Source: Torreya grandis
Lineage: Eukaryota > Streptophyta > Pinopsida > Cupressales > Taxaceae
DNA length: 64,000 nt
Assembly: GCA_037957365.1 (NCBI GenBank)
Contig: JARHVA010002126.1
Location: 1,146,501 to 1,210,500 of the forward strand
Direction of reading: 5' to 3'
Below the pieces are notes generated by a model. The model ran no database searches and was not told the origin of the DNA. It worked only from the letters and a program-made list of their open reading frames with translations. The number at the start of each line of letters is the position of its first letter. Position 1 is the first letter of the stretch. Positions 12,396 to 25,699 of the stretch are shown piece by piece. The position numbers and the translations under genes were made by a program.

Positions 12396-15300
12396 AAAGA
12401 AGAAATTATCAATAAAGGTAATGGTTATGAGAACTTGGTATAAAATGTGAACATGATCTAGATGATTGTGGATACTCCTCTTTAGCTAGGAAGGAATAAC
12501 ATGTAATAATACAAAACTAAGAAAAGATATTTGTTAGACAAGTAGCAAAGTTGATTGCCTAGTGTGAGCTAGGTTCTAGAATCGAAAACTTCCTAGGAGG
12601 CTGTCAATCCACCTTCTTTGGATAATTAAATTGAAATGATAAATTGAAATATAATTTCTTTAAATGATAAAAAATATGAAATTAAATACAATTAAGATGG
12701 ATACTTTGCTAAGAAAATGACTAAATAAAGCAAATGCTAAAAGGTAGTCGAGGCAAGGTTATGGTTTTGGTTTGGAAAATATTCAAAAGGGAAAGATGGT
12801 TTGGTTGAGGTTGATAAATGATTTAAATGATCAATAAGGTGATGGTAAAAATTATCAAGAAGATATAAAGGAAAATGGTAAAAGGGATAAATGGTCAAGT
12901 TGGTAAATATGGCCAAGAGGCAAAAGGGATCAAGTGGGTGAATTATGGCAAAGAGGTAAAAAAAGGTCAAGTGGGTAAATATGAATAAGGAAATAAATGA
13001 ATTAAGTGAAAAAGGGTAAAATAAGAGGTGAAATGTATGGAGATAAAGAGAGAAGAGGCCAAAGGAGATAATAATTTGAAATGAAATAAACAAACAAGGA
13101 TACCTTTGAGATGGTTGTCGATGATGGTGTTGTTGATGAAATATTGGAGTGATTATAGTAGAGCTTCAATGATTTTGAATATTTTCTCCTCCCAAATGAG
13201 AATCAACTCCTTCTCAATTAGATAACCTCCTGTAAAAACCTTCAATAAAATGTTAATAACAAAAACTATTATTTTGCCACTTTCCAACTTAACCCTAGGT
13301 GAAGGAGAGGGGAGGTATTTATAGTATATGTTATGAAGAGTCATGCCAAAAGAGGAATTATAGAGGTATGGAATAATTTTCTATGTGGTGGATGAATTAG
13401 TCAAAATTAGGTGGGTGGGGATTCCCATTTGGGTTGGTGAGTGTCCCATTTGGGTTAAGAAGTCAAAAATGGGTGCCTTTTGTTTTGAAGAGGTAGGTAT
13501 CTTATTTTGGAGGTTAATTTCATGTGTAAAGTTAAAATACATGTTTAATTATGGTATATTGAGGGAAAATACACCATATTTTAGGGGGGGGCCTTGTGAT
13601 GCTTAAATGAGGTCATCAAACACTTGGGGAAGGGTCCCAAGTGGGGTATGATATCACACATTAAGCCATCTCACTTCTAATCCATGTTAATTTCCATATC
13701 ATCTCCAAAATCACCTTCCATTTCACTTGACATGTCACATTCCACTTGCCATGTGATCATGATTAGTGATAGTGGGTCCCATAGTGAATTGTGATAGTGA
13801 ATAGTACTTTTGAATAGTAATTTCAAATAGTATTTTTTAATAATATTATGTGACTAGAATAGTAGTGATTTTATTAGGTTAAGAGGGATTTGTTAAGGTT
13901 TAATAAGGTTTAGGGGGTCTTTATGGGGGTTCTGAGGCATTTAGTCATCGAAAACTATAAGTGTGCAATTTTATATTATCTATATTTTTCCCCTTTTTGT
14001 TATGAAAATTTAAATTAACAAGCTGAAAAAAAATTTTCTTGATTGAAGGTTAGGGTGCCCTAAATATGGGAGGAGGTGTTCCCCCTTAAACTGAGAGTCG
14101 ATAAGGAAAGGCCAAATCAGGTGTAGGTTTGATAATCAATTGGTGGGGAGGTACTAGGTGGTGCCACAAGATGGTTAGGCATGTGAAATGCCAATGGGTT
14201 CATAAAATGTGCCTAAGTATAATATTGAAGATTGTGTAGAGACTAAAGCTACCATGTTGGTAAAAATAAGGTCAATCCTAGAAAGACACATGATAGGGAT
14301 AACTGATCCATATCATTAGTCATAGCTAATCGAGTTAGGTCTATCAGGTCATCTAGACAAGCTTAGTGTTGGTCATAAGTATCTAGGGTAGGAAGTGCTC
14401 CTACAAAACAACACAATTTTTTAGGTCATGCATGAGGTGGTGGAAATGTTCAAAAGTTCAACATGGTAAGTTTGGTCATTACAATCAAATTTTTTTACAA
14501 AACATGCCAATGTTTTGGGTCAAAAATAACCAATGTCAAGGTAGACATGGTAAAATCATGGGTGGATTGGGTATGGGTTAGAAAGGGATCGCTGAGCTTA
14601 CTCTAGATTCACTCAAAAAGTAGATGCTACCTACATAGTTCCATGGATGAGGATCCAAAAAGAATGTTAGGCCAAATGTAGTTATTTTTAGGTAAAGAGT
14701 GTTGGTTAACTTGGTTGCCCCAATTTGATATCATGTATTTAGGTCCAATTGAAGGACATTGGAGAAATGAAAGTTCCAAAAGGGTGTAAAATATGAGTAT
14801 CAAATAGTTTTTTGATTGGTTTGGTAGAAATGATGGATGAGATTACCTAGGATGAAATTAGATGATTCCATCAACTATGTAAAAATAATTTGTAGCCATG
14901 GATAAGCAGGTTCAAGCATGAAATTATAGTCACCATTTAAAAAAACAATAAATATGCTTTACCAAGATTTAGAAAATTTGGCGCTACTTAAATTGCCATG
15001 GTGATCTGACGTGTTCTTTTTTCACCATCCAAATAAGTTGATATTGTGCACACTTCACAATAATGTAATTAAGGATATAGATGGGTATGATTCAAAAATT
15101 TGGGGAAGCAAAGTAGCAGGGTAGTTAAATGAGAAGTGGTGAAGGTTCAAACCCTTGACCCTTGAGTCAATGGGGTACCAAAATAAGTAAGCATTGAGTT
15201 TTGAGGGAATTCAGAGAAAGACACTGAGGAGTTTTGGAATATGGAGTGAGATAAATAATATTAATATTAATTAAATGAGGGAGTAGGTTATGGATTATGA

Positions 15301-15689
15301 TTAAATAGCATGGATATTTTAAGGTGTAAGAAGATGTAGTTTGAGAAGGGAGAATCAAGGGAAATTATTGGTTGGAAGGTTAGGGCATGTGAGAGGGTGT
15401 AGTTATCATCCCCACATGGGTACCCCAAATATTCCATTTGAAGGTGGTTTTAGTTTTGATTCTAACATATTAGAAGGTCAGAGTAAAAGGGCTTTAAAAT
15501 AAGTAAGACTAGAGGGGGTGGGGAAGGAATCTTCCTCCTGATGACTTAGTGACACTTAGGCTTGTTAGTTAGTTGTATGAGCCCATGGTCCTAGATAATT
15601 ATGTCATAAATCCATAGGATTGGTATATATCTCACAGTAAACCAAAATCGAGTGGAAGACTTTTGAGGCTATAACATGCTCAAAATGGG
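12396..15689. other. purine-biased decayed repeat DNA, no recognised gene
   Basis: The plus strand is rich in A and G. A loose tandem of three ~36-42 bp units around GGTCAAGTGGGTAAATATG lies at ~12890-13030. The minus-strand open frame at 12737-13093 looks like a by-product of the pyrimidine-rich minus strand and encodes only hydrophobic, low-complexity residues. A 208 bp segment at 14718-14925 recurs at 18927-19134. Confidence 0.4.
14718..14925. repeat. 208 bp segment duplicated at 18927-19134, copy 1
   Basis: Both copies run from CCCCAATTTGATATCATGTA to CAAGCATGAAATT with only about a dozen differences and almost no length change. They share an identical 37-base run from AGTATCAAATAG to ATGGATGAG. 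This is much closer than the other repeat pairs here, so the duplication is relatively recent. No open frame spans it. Confidence 0.9.
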
Positions 15690-16950
15690 TAGAGGGTTTG
15701 AAAGGGAGAAAGGTGATAGGTAGGGTGAACGGAGTAGCTAGAGAGGTACAAAAAAGAGGGTCTAAACACAAAACATAGAGGAATTAAAGGAAGAAAGGGA
15801 TGTACCTAAAGTACTGAACCTAACCATATTTCATGAATTAAAGCAAGGTCATGGAGAACATGAGGAAAAAAACAAGGAGATGTACATATAAATAGTTCAA
15901 TTGGTGACCGCACTATAATGAGTGAGAAGCTGGAGTGCCAATGGGAGAGAATAAAGGAGTTTTAATAAGGGATGAGGTGAAGGCAGAACAAGATATAGAT
16001 GAAGAAATAGGTAGAGAAAATAATAAGGTCATAGATAAAGATGAAGGTGGAAAAGGATGGAAGGAGCCATGTATGGTCATATAGGAGGAAAAAGAAGGTA
16101 TAGAAAAACTAGGAATGTCCTCAAGATGATAAAAATGAAAGGAAATGGAGAAAAGGGAAAGGATGATGGAAAACAATGAAAGGAAATGAGATGAAGATAA
16201 AAGATGAAGATCGGGGATGATACGAAGAAAAAGGAATAATTGAAGAAGGGATATAAAGCAAGGATACTCACATAAATGAAAAATAGGAGTACCAATATTG
16301 AAAGAGGAAAAGGGGAAAACAAAAGGCAAAATAAAATAACTGAGAAGAAGACAAGAGGAAATTATGGAAGGATTTTCAAAGGATAAATACCCAGGGAAAA
16401 ACTAGTTGTGGAGGAAAAAAGAAGATAAAAAGGATGGAAAAAAGAAAATAAGATGAATGGAAAATGGGTATAATAGGGAAAAGGTTGAAATGGTAGAGAG
16501 TGGTGGTACATGTAAAGAAAAATTACAGTTAAAGAAGAAATATAAAGCTTGCAAGATGCATAGTATGATGTGGAATTGGTGAGGAAAAGAGAGTGATAAA
16601 GAGGGTATGACAAATAGCCAAGGGTGAGGGGAGATGATGAGAGCAATGAAAGAAGTTGAAGGGGATAAAGGACAAGGTTGGTAATAAGTGGAGAGAGAGA
16701 CCAAAAACATGAAAATTGGGTGAGGGAGTGAGCTGTGAAGTATGTGTAAGGAAAGGTGATGGGGAGGCTAGCGAGGAAGAGTAGGTGGTGGTTTTATGTG
16801 AGATAAGAGGGGCCAATGAGGAAGGATATCAACCCTTATGTTATAAGAGATTGGAAATATAAAGGGAGGGAGATGGTGAGGGGATAGGTATAGAAGTGGA
16901 GGAAAATATTCTAGGTGAGAAGGTAAAACAAAATAAAAGATCTAGCCAAG
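15690..16950. repeat. long purine-rich (GA) tract region
   Basis: For about 1.2 kb the plus strand is dominated by A and G (GGAAAAGGATGGAAGGAG-like words). Three minus-strand frames stay open at once between 15913 and 16816 because pyrimidine-only codons cannot be stops. Their products are Ser/Phe/Leu/Pro-rich without motifs, so I do not call genes. Confidence 0.7.
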
Positions 16951-18119
16951 CTGACCTCAGTAACTGAGCGCTACCTAGATAGTCCAAAAAGACCTTAGGC
17001 TAATGTAGTTCTCTTAGAAATGGGGGAAAAACTTAAGAGGAAGTATTATATGGTGTTAAAACATAATTATATTAAATAAATAATTTAAATATTCCTTAAT
17101 TTAGGATTCCCTAAGCAGGAGGGCAATGTTAGCGATGGAAATGGTTGAGAAGAAAAAGGGGATGGGAATTAGTTGTTAGTGGCCAAGGTTCCCTTAGAAG
17201 TGAAGCAAGGCCTACATAGTCCATAGACATCAGGATAATGTAGTTCAATAAGGTTTGGGTGAGTGGTTTTAAAATTGGCTATCCTAATTTGATGGACCAC
17301 ATGGGTTGGTTTGGGCTAAGAGAGAAGGCTTTATAAAACAATAGTTTTGGGTTTTGGTGAAGGTATCGACGAGAGTAAATGGTGTAGACTAGTAAATAGT
17401 TACCATAATGATCCCACATTTAGTAGGATGAGATATAAAAATGGGTAAGTTAGGATAAATTATAAGGGAACATAATGATAATTACCAAAAATGATTTGGG
17501 CAACAATTTAGATGACAATTCGGGTGATGGGTCCACCCAAATTGATGACAAAACTTTCGAGAGCCATAACTTTTGCACCGTAGATCCAATTGACTCACCA
17601 TTTAAACCGTTGGAAAGATAATAATGAGGGGGAAATCATGAGATGACATGGATCTTATCTTGATGAATTTTGATCCCCTAAAACCCAATGGAAGTGTCCC
17701 AAATTTCAATTTTAGTAGTGCAGTCTAAAAATAGTAAGTTTCTAAAAATAGTAATTCCTCGAATTATGTATTATTGTAAATCATGGAAGTTGAAACAATT
17801 CATATCCCTCAAGATTGGTGACCTTACACATCCTCCCCACACCTTAAAAAATGTATAAATGAAGATGTAACCTGAAATGTAAATCAGACATCTCTTCTCA
17901 AAGATAAGCATATGTTTGGGTCTACAAATTTGATCAATAAAACATCTTTTCTCAGTGATAGCATTATTTGAATTGTTTTATTCTTGTTTCTTGAATTATA
18001 TTTCAACCAAAGCTTTAAATTTTTGTATTAGAATGATCTTTAATGGAGCTAATCCAAAGAATAAGTGCCTTTGTTAGGAGGTTACACCTTCTAATATTAT
18101 GTGAGGGTAGGAGTTTGGA
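16951..18119. other. decayed repeat DNA, no recognised gene
   Basis: Contains repeated phrases such as AATGTAGTTC (near 17000 and 17240). The block at 17560-17640 resembles LTR or 3' UTR sequence, but I could not pair it with anything in the window. No coding signal. Confidence 0.35.
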
Positions 18120-20235
18120 GATAGTGTTACACCTTAATGTACCCTTTGTCAATCAAATCTTAGATATAATTCATTAGTTTCATACAATAGTTTATATAAT
18201 GACCTTTAATTTTATGATAATTACAATATTCTTTAGGTATATATCACTTAGGTTTTATGATATTTAGTTCAAAGTATTTGGTGTTTGGAAATATGACTAA
18301 GTTTTTAGCAACTAGTTTATGAAATATTACATCATAAGGTTCCTCTAAAGAAGTGAATTTTCACTTAATAGGTACAACAATGTTGTTGATAGGTTGGGAG
18401 CTTTAGATTTGTTGTATCTCTAGGGTTAGAATGATACTAGATGGTAGGGGCACTATAATAAAATTCCCTTTGTTAGTGTGATGAAGGAGGTTGAAATTAA
18501 GATCATAACAAGTGGAAGGGAGGTTTGGTTGATTTTGTAAAATATGGTCATTAGTGATAGGGTTATATTGATGTGGAATGTCTTGGGATTCCCTAGTTAT
18601 GAAGTGGGTTAGATAGGTAGTTTTATATTGGAAGGGTGGATTTGTGGAGGTTGAAGGATTTGTGAAAAAATTTGGATTTGATGTAATTTGGTTCAAATTT
18701 GGGAATGAGTTAGATGTAAAATCAAATAGTTGATTTTGATGAATGTGGAAGGGTTAGTTTTGATGGGTGTAGGAATTGAAAGATTGATTTTGATGGAATA
18801 AATTTAGATTTGATTGAATTGGGTTTCATTTGTGTATGGGTTTTGATTCAAGTAAATATTTGAAAGTGGTGATGAAGGTGAACCAAAGGTTGGATTTAGA
18901 TTTATGATAAGGTTAACCAAAGTTTTCCCCAATTTGATATCATGTATTTAGGCCCAATTAAAGGACATTGGAGAAAGGAAAGTTCTAAAAGGGTAGAAAA
19001 TATGAGTATCAAATAGTTTTTTGATTGGTTTGGTAGAAATGATGGATGAGATTACCTAGGATGCAATTAGATGATTGCATCAACTATGAAAAAAGAATAT
19101 GTAGCCATAGATAATCAGGTTCAAGCATGAAATTTTGGGTAAGGGACATACTGGTAACTTGTCATAGGTACTTGTTGAGAAAAATATGTGGTTGGTATGG
19201 TTGAGGTAGAAGGAAGTTGGGAAAGTTGAGGTTGGGCAATTAATCTAGTGCTAATTAGGGGAAGTTTTTGAGGTGTGGAGAGCACTAGGCTTTGAAGTGG
19301 GACTATGGCTAAGGGATTGGTTTCAACCAAAGGGAATATAAAAGCCATAATGGAAAATAGTGCATTGATGGATGGGGTATAGGTAATGAATGACAAGGTT
19401 GAACCCACATAGGGTGTTACAGGAGATGTTTGGTTTAGAGGTGGAAGATTGGTTTGAGGTTGGGTAGATGGGGTGTTGTAAGAGGCCTAGGTTAATGGTT
19501 GGGTTGAAGTGGTACCTACCATAAGGTGAGATGGCATGCTAAGAGAAAGATCAGAAGAAAGAATTGAAGTAGGTATGGTATGATGAGGTAATGTAATAAA
19601 GCAACTAGATTATTATCAAGGAAGGCATTAAAATCTATATCTCGTCTAGATATGATTGGGATTATAGAAGGAGAATGTGATGGAGGAGAATGGTGAAGGT
19701 GAACCAAAGGTTTGATTTATATTTATGCTAAGGTTGGAGCTAGATGGGTCTATGAATGTATTTGGATTTGTGATTGGTGACTTTTGATTTATGGGTGGTG
19801 TGGAACTTATAAAATAATTCAAATAATTTTGAATACCAAAGATTAAAAAATGATTTGATGTTATCCTTGAAGTAAAATTTGTATGTTGATCTATGGGTAA
19901 ACATGAATGAGTATTCAAGTTTAAAAGTGATTAATTGATGTTTGGTTAGATTGATCGATTGGTAAACTTAATTGACTATTCAAGTTTAAATTTGATTGAC
20001 TAATGAGTGAGGTTGAATACATATTCAAACTAATATTTGGATTTATTAAGTGATTTATCAGTGAGTTTGAAATGACATTAAAACATTGACTTATATTTTT
20101 TAGATGATTGATTTGATATGGATTCAAATATGTGTTTGAAACAAAATTAGTTGGATACAACCCTAGGTAAGGATAAGGATTATTTGGAGTTGTATTTTTG
20201 ATCAAATTTATCAATGGATTGTTGAAGATAGCCAT
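18120..20235 (-). pseudogene. Tat-like gag remnant with repeat-rich N-terminus (minus)
   Basis: Read from 20235 leftward. The N-terminal part (20235 to ~19646) is Asn/Ser/Pro/Ile-rich with a repeated phrase around L-P-I-D-Q, encoded by reiterated AAACTTGAATA-C/T-TCATTCA-like DNA that also occurs on the plus strand at 62820-63250. A Pro-rich segment (19408-19121) and an Asn/Pro segment (18696-18403) follow. At 18235-18184 the frame gives YCNYHKIKGHYINYC, a C-x2-H-x4-H-x4-C knuckle typical of Tat-type Gag, followed by an L-I-D-K-G motif. The Gag core (P-x-Y-x-G-x-G-D-P) is not visible. Several frames and stops are needed. Its leader is probably 21633-21932. Confidence 0.5.
18927..19134. repeat. 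208 bp segment duplicated at 14718-14925, copy 2
   Basis: A near-identical partner of 14718-14925. This copy interrupts the minus-strand gag remnant: gag-like repeat DNA containing GAAGGTGAACCAAAGGTT lies on both sides, at ~18875 and ~19695. Confidence 0.9.
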
Positions 20236-21632
20236 GTGGCCTTACAATGGGTGACTTTTGCTAAGGGAAAAACTTGACTCAATAAACAAAAAAGACTTGA
20301 AACTAGACTCCAGTAAAGCAAAATACCAAAGAGACTGTAAGTTTAATTGGTAACTAAATCCTTTTGATTTTTTATAAAATTTTGGATTTTATATGTTTGA
20401 TAGTTTTAAGATTAATAGGAACTTCATTTCTAATCAAGAATAGTGCAACACATGGTAAAACATAAGGAAACAACAAACAAATTCCTATTCTAAATAGTCG
20501 ATTAATTACACATAAAAGTTGAAAAACCAAGATAAGGGTTATGAAAAAAATTTGGGCCTTCCAATGTCACTGATGCATCCATACTCTTAGTTATTGCCTA
20601 GTATTTCAAGGCACTAACCATGGAGGATCCTAATGTTCCCATGTCCCATTGAGATGAAAGTGTGTGGAAGGTAGCTTCTCAAAACTAACTGCTGACTGAT
20701 GCACCAAAGTCAAATGACAAAAGAGGATTTCCTAGGATTAAGGTATAAACAAGAGTGTCTAAGTAGTAAAAAATATATAAGAAATAGATAAAATAGATGC
20801 ACACTATTGGGTCTTATCTTAAATTTCCCAACATAGCCATAGGGGTCTCAGTGTGTTGAAAATCAATGATATCATATTTTTAGGAATTTGTTGGAACCCT
20901 AGGTATTGGATCATGAATTCCCCTCACATTATGGTATACTTAAAGCATACAACAACTTAGGCAATTAGAACAACTAGATCTCAATATATATACCCTGTTG
21001 GTAAATGAGGTTTGACCTACTACATAGTGGTGAAATCCATGGTCAATAGATCCCCTCAAAAAAGAAATAAAAAGTAAGTGTTCATTTTTTATTTTTGAAT
21101 ATAATCACCAATGTGATGCCAAAGAAAGAGCATACATGAACACCACTTGGGCAACACAAAAAATTATGGAATTATTTATGTTTCTTGAGTATCATCACCA
21201 ATGTGATGCCAAGGTAATATCATACACAATTTCCACAATTATAAATAGAATGTTGGAAGTAAAACAACTAATTTGAAGTGAAATATGATGTAATTAATAA
21301 AAATTTTGTAAAATGAAATTGAAAACATCAGTGAAATTAAGGAAATTGGTTTTTTATTTAGCCTTTTTATGGATTATCTTTGACAAACATTTTACAAACA
21401 AATGACTAATTTTTTTTTATGATTGTTACAAGGAAACCTATAATGGATCAAATAAAAAACAAAAATATAATGAAAACTAATTCTCTATGACATTCATAGT
21501 TACACAAAAAAGACAAGAAAGAAAAATTGTAATAAGTCAAACATACTAAGTAAACAGAATATAGAAAACACAAAATAAACATATTCATGCTTACAAAATA
21601 ATTTCACTAGTTTATATGATAATGTTTCAATT
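20236..21632. other. AT-rich DNA with a two-copy 82 bp repeat, no gene
   Basis: ATCACCAATGTGATGCCAA occurs near 21107 and 21189, a two-unit tandem of ~82 bp. No coding signal. The stretch links the leader at 21633 to the gag remnant on its left. Confidence 0.4.
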
Positions 21633-21932
21633 AAAAAAATGTTTTCACTAGTCAAAATGATGAATTTACAACCTACAATAATGATTTTGCTGTCAGAATA
21701 TCCAATTTCACTACACAAAATGATAATTTCATTGCTCAGAATGATTATTTCACAACTGTAAAATGATTTAACTATTTATAACTATAGATAGAAACAAAAA
21801 ACAAACAGGGACACATTCACAATTATAAGATAATTTTACTACCTTGAATAATAATTTTGTAGCTAATTAAGGCAAATTCATAGTTAAAAGTGATGATTTT
21901 GCTAAAATTTTTGTCAATTTTGCAATTTAATT
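21633..21932 (-). repeat. Tat/Ogre-like leader, second minus-strand copy
   Basis: Aligns with 1-300 from ATGTTTTCACT to GTCAATTTTGCAATTTA, including the degenerate 21 bp GATTTCAC units. The match stops abruptly near 21932, where repeat F begins. It lies ahead, in transcription order, of the gag remnant at 20235-18120. Confidence 0.65.
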
Positions 21933-21942
21933 CACTATTAAA

Positions 21943-22855
21943 CCCTCAGAGCTATTAGACTAAGAGGCCTCAAGGGCATTAGAATTTGTTTTATCCTTAT
22001 AGGTTTTAGGTTAATATAAGTGTTCCACTTGTTAAACCCTTGAAGCTCAAAACCCTAGGAGCAATACATGACTAGTTTTGCTTTGAAATTCTAAGGTTTT
22101 AGGTTTACAAAATTACATTGCATGGCATGTCCTCTGGGTTCAAAAACTTTGAAGACTTAGAATTTTATTTGAAGAAAACTTTATCCTAGTTAAATATTTT
22201 TTTTCCACATAGACAACCTATAATAACATGATGATAGATAAGGTATGGATCTTTTGTCAAACTGTGGTATGTTTTGAGTAATGTGGTAGTTCCATCTATT
22301 AGGGTCTTAAATTTCAAGAATGCTAGAATTTTGAACCTGATTTATATGCTCCGGGGCTACAAGATAACATAATTGTGCTAATTTTTAAGACCTCAAAGAT
22401 TAGGTAATTTGAAACACTTAAGATTTTATAAATGTTGAAAATATCCAAGTAAAAAAATCTTGCCACTTATCTTGATATTGGATAATAAAGGTAGGGCTCA
22501 AATGTGAATAATTTATAAGTCCCTATGAATAGTCCCAAGAACATGCATTAAATCATAGAAACACTAGGTCATGACACATTAGTTTTTTTTATCCATAAAA
22601 ATCATAAGGTCAATTAATAATAATTATGAAAACTTAAGGTCTAAAATAAATCAAAATAAATGTACAAACTTTGATTTTCATAATTTGAACTTTTATAAAT
22701 ATAGGCATTGAGGACAACCTTAGTATTTTGCATGTTAAAACTAATTTCATTTATCTATAAAGATTATATGACTTTTAATAAATATATTACAACTATAGTG
22801 GGTCCCTATTTAATTTCAAAAAATGGTATGTGTGTGTTAGGGCACAAAAAATGAC
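21943..22855. repeat. dispersed repeat F, copy 1
   Basis: About 0.91 kb aligned in direct orientation with 60644-61560. Shared phrases include GAGCTATTAGACTAAG-like, TTTTATCCTTATAGGTTTT-like, GTGGTAGTTCCATCTAT and AGTGGGTCCCTATTTAATTT-like sequences. The copies are clearly diverged. It may be an LTR, but I see no primer site or target duplication. Confidence 0.7.
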
Positions 22856-24400
22856 AATTTAATGGGGAAATACTCCTAAGTGTTTGAGAACCCAAAATAT
22901 TAGTAATGAATAATAAAAAAATTTCATCTCTAACAAGACAATAATAATTAAATTAGTTCTTGAAAAATACTCCTCCTCCATGAATCATACTAACCCTTTA
23001 CATTCCTTACATCTTTGTAGGATTATATTTGTTTATTTTCCCCTTGTTATGAGAGTCTTAACAAAGTGTTGGATAAACACTATAGGTTTTTTTTTTAAAA
23101 ATTAAAATTTTATAAGTAAATAGTTATATAATATAGGGAATTTCTCTGCTCCCATCCAAGCATCTATAGACCCAACATAGATACCTTTGATTCTACTCTA
23201 AGTCTTGCCCTACTACCATCAGACATCCATAGCCTCGATAAAGATTACTTGAATCACCCATAATCTATAAGTTTGCATGATTGTTTTTGAAAGAAAGATA
23301 TAAGAAGGGTTAGGAAACACCATTAGATCGATGCATCTATAAAAAATTTATTTTAATCAAGGTTTCCATATCAATATGCATCCATTTCTATTTTTATTAT
23401 CTCCCATCTAAGTTTTAACATGTAATAATGTATTTGATCTTTAGAAATGAAAATTCTTTCTAAATTTTACATGAGTATATCAAATTAAATCTCAAAGGTC
23501 TAGAAAACTCACTTATTCAAAGAAGAACCAAGTTTAATTATAACACATACCTTGATATTGGAAACTTACACACTTATAGAATAAATTCTTGTGAATACCA
23601 ATTATGATTCCTTTTGTGTTTCCCCTTAAATTTGGGAAAGTCTTTAATAACTCCAGCATAGGAAATAAATTGGTATGTTCTAAAATTTTTTGAGAAATAA
23701 TCTATAAAGCATAAGAACTAATAAACCCAAATCAGAATATAGAAAGCATGAAGCACTAATTCAGGAAAGTAGGAAATATAAACCTAGAAAGAAGGAAATC
23801 TATTCTAGAAAATAGGAAATCTACTCTAAAGAAGGTAAATCTACTCTACTAAAACATCTACATTTCAACTTACAATCATTCAAAAGTATCTCCAATTGGA
23901 GAAGCCATGAAATAATGTTTCAAAAATTGTCTATTGTTTTGAAGAAGTAAGGTCATTACCTTTGAAGTCCTTCAATCAGAAGGCATTGTTACCTAGTATC
24001 TCAAATATTTGATATGGTCTAGTCCATAAAGGAGTGAACTTATCATTATAACTTTTATTTTCATGTGTTTTATCCCATATAATCACTAGGTTTGAAATCC
24101 TTAAGGCTTTGACTTTGAATATTTTGTTAAACAACCTCTTGACAATGTCTTAGTATTTACTAAATCTATGTCATGCTTTAGTTTTTGCATCTTCCATATA
24201 GACTATATCAATTAGGTTGGAATTGTTTTTTTCATCTTCCTCCATTTAATCTTGCATGAATTATTACATTAGGATTTTAAGATTAATGGGGAAGATTTAT
24301 TGATTTTTATACACTGGCAAAAATAATGAAGACTTGAGGGCTTATTTGTGCCCTGTTCTATCTACCCATAGTGAATATTTTAGTAATAGATGCCATTCCT
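22856..24400. other. decayed repeat DNA beyond the integrase of the minus-strand Gypsy
   Basis: AT-rich, with no open frame above 60 codons. In the transcription order of the minus-strand element this is 3' of integrase. A run of short reiterations (AGGAAATCTACTCTA-like) lies at 23760-23850. Confidence 0.35.
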
Positions 24401-24920
24401 TGGGTTTTTATTGTGTTGATTTCATAATATCATCCATCATATTATTTTTGGTCGATTCATCCACTCCATTCCCTTGTGAGAAGTAATTTAAAGAAATTTT
24501 GATGGTTATTTGGTTGTTATATGGCCACTTAGTAAATTCAACATATTAGAGTACCAAACCTATTCAATATGTTCTCTTATACAAGTTTGATGACATTTAG
24601 TACTTTGTAATTCTTTTTGGCCATAAATTTTATCCATCTAGTGTAATATTCAGTAGTTGTTAGGATAATTTTATGCCTTACTAAAGAGTTTGGATTGATC
24701 ACCCTAATGAATTCAAGACCCTATTAATCATAAGGGCATCCTTCAATTAATGGTTACATAGTTATGGAAATGTTCACTTATATTTTTACAAACACCTAAC
24801 ATGGTTTTGTGTATATTTTAAAATTGTAGGCCACTAGTATCCCATTCTCAATATTTTATGGTTTATTGTGTTTCTTAAAAGATATTTGTTGCCTATCTTC
24901 CTATGTAAACTAATTAGGAT
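24400..24920 (-). pseudogene. Gypsy integrase core remnant (minus)
   Basis: Reading leftward from ~24725, the translation gives a degraded G-L-E-F-I-x-x-I-N-P-N-S. It continues H-K-I-I-L-T-T-T-E-Y-Y-T-R-W, the strand around the first catalytic acidic residue in Tat/Athila integrases (canonical ILTATDYFTKW, here D to E). Near 24480 it gives YFSQGNGVDEST, matching the Y-x-P-Q-G-N-G-x-x-E-S motif with the catalytic glutamate kept. Stops separate the parts. It belongs to the element whose gag, protease and RT lie to the right in the same orientation. Confidence 0.7.
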
Positions 24921-25399
24921 GTTTGTAGTTTATTTTTTGAGACATACCTCAAGTAGATGCCCTAATAGTTATTTTAGTATAGGAGTCCTTTCTTTATCAT
25001 ATAATGGGATGATTTGAGCCTAAGGGATCCTCTTTATTCTCTATTTAGCTCATGGGGATTGTACCTATGAGAAATTAGTAGATAATTTGAACATAACACT
25101 CACCACCATCTATCTAAGTCTCATTGAATTTTGTATTACAAATTCATGGAATAGTCTCATTGATGAGTTGTATGATTCCCTAGCCTCTCAACATCTTGTC
25201 TATTCTAATTTCAAGATCAAACTCCTATAATTTTTACATCCACTTACCTCATCTTTCACACAATTCATTCTAACTGAGCATGAGCTTGATAATTTCATAT
25301 GGAATGATGATGTACATCTTGTTTCATAGAATATAATTCCTAAATTTTTTCATATATTTGATGAGTGTATATATATGTTTATCTATCATTGATCATTTT

Positions 25400-25690
25400 A
25401 ACTCTATATCATTTAAATTGGTACTCATGAAGGCAATTAGGTGCTCATTATTGCCTACCTTTTTTGTGAGTACAACTACTATAGTTTGTTGTGAGTAAAA
25501 TAAATAAAGATGTAAATCCTTATTGGAGTATGGGCTGATCAAAATTGGACCTTGATCAATGATATTTTTAATTTCTTGGAAATCTTTCTTAGCTTATATT
25601 ATCCATTCTATTTTGGCATCTTGATTTAACATGGAATTCAATGGATTGAAAATATTTACAAATGAGTTTCCTTAAAAAAATTATCTTACC
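25400..25690 (-). pseudogene. Gypsy RNase H remnant (minus)
   Basis: Downstream of the RT on the minus strand, frames give a weak match to the start of the retroelement RNase H region (an A-S-x-x-T-I-A-V-V-L-like stretch reading Q-Q-T-I-V-V-V-L near 25490). It joins the RT through a degraded connection segment. Position is the main support. Confidence 0.45.
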
Positions 25691-25699
25691 AAAGAAATA

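Noticed and set aside
12737..13093. 118-codon minus-strand frame
   Set aside because: Same cause: purine-rich plus strand with tandem ~40 bp units. The product is hydrophobic and low-complexity.
15913..16816. Five overlapping minus-strand open frames of 81-138 codons
   Set aside because: They overlap in different frames of a pyrimidine-rich strand that cannot easily form stops. The products are low-complexity Ser/Phe/Leu/Pro with no motif.
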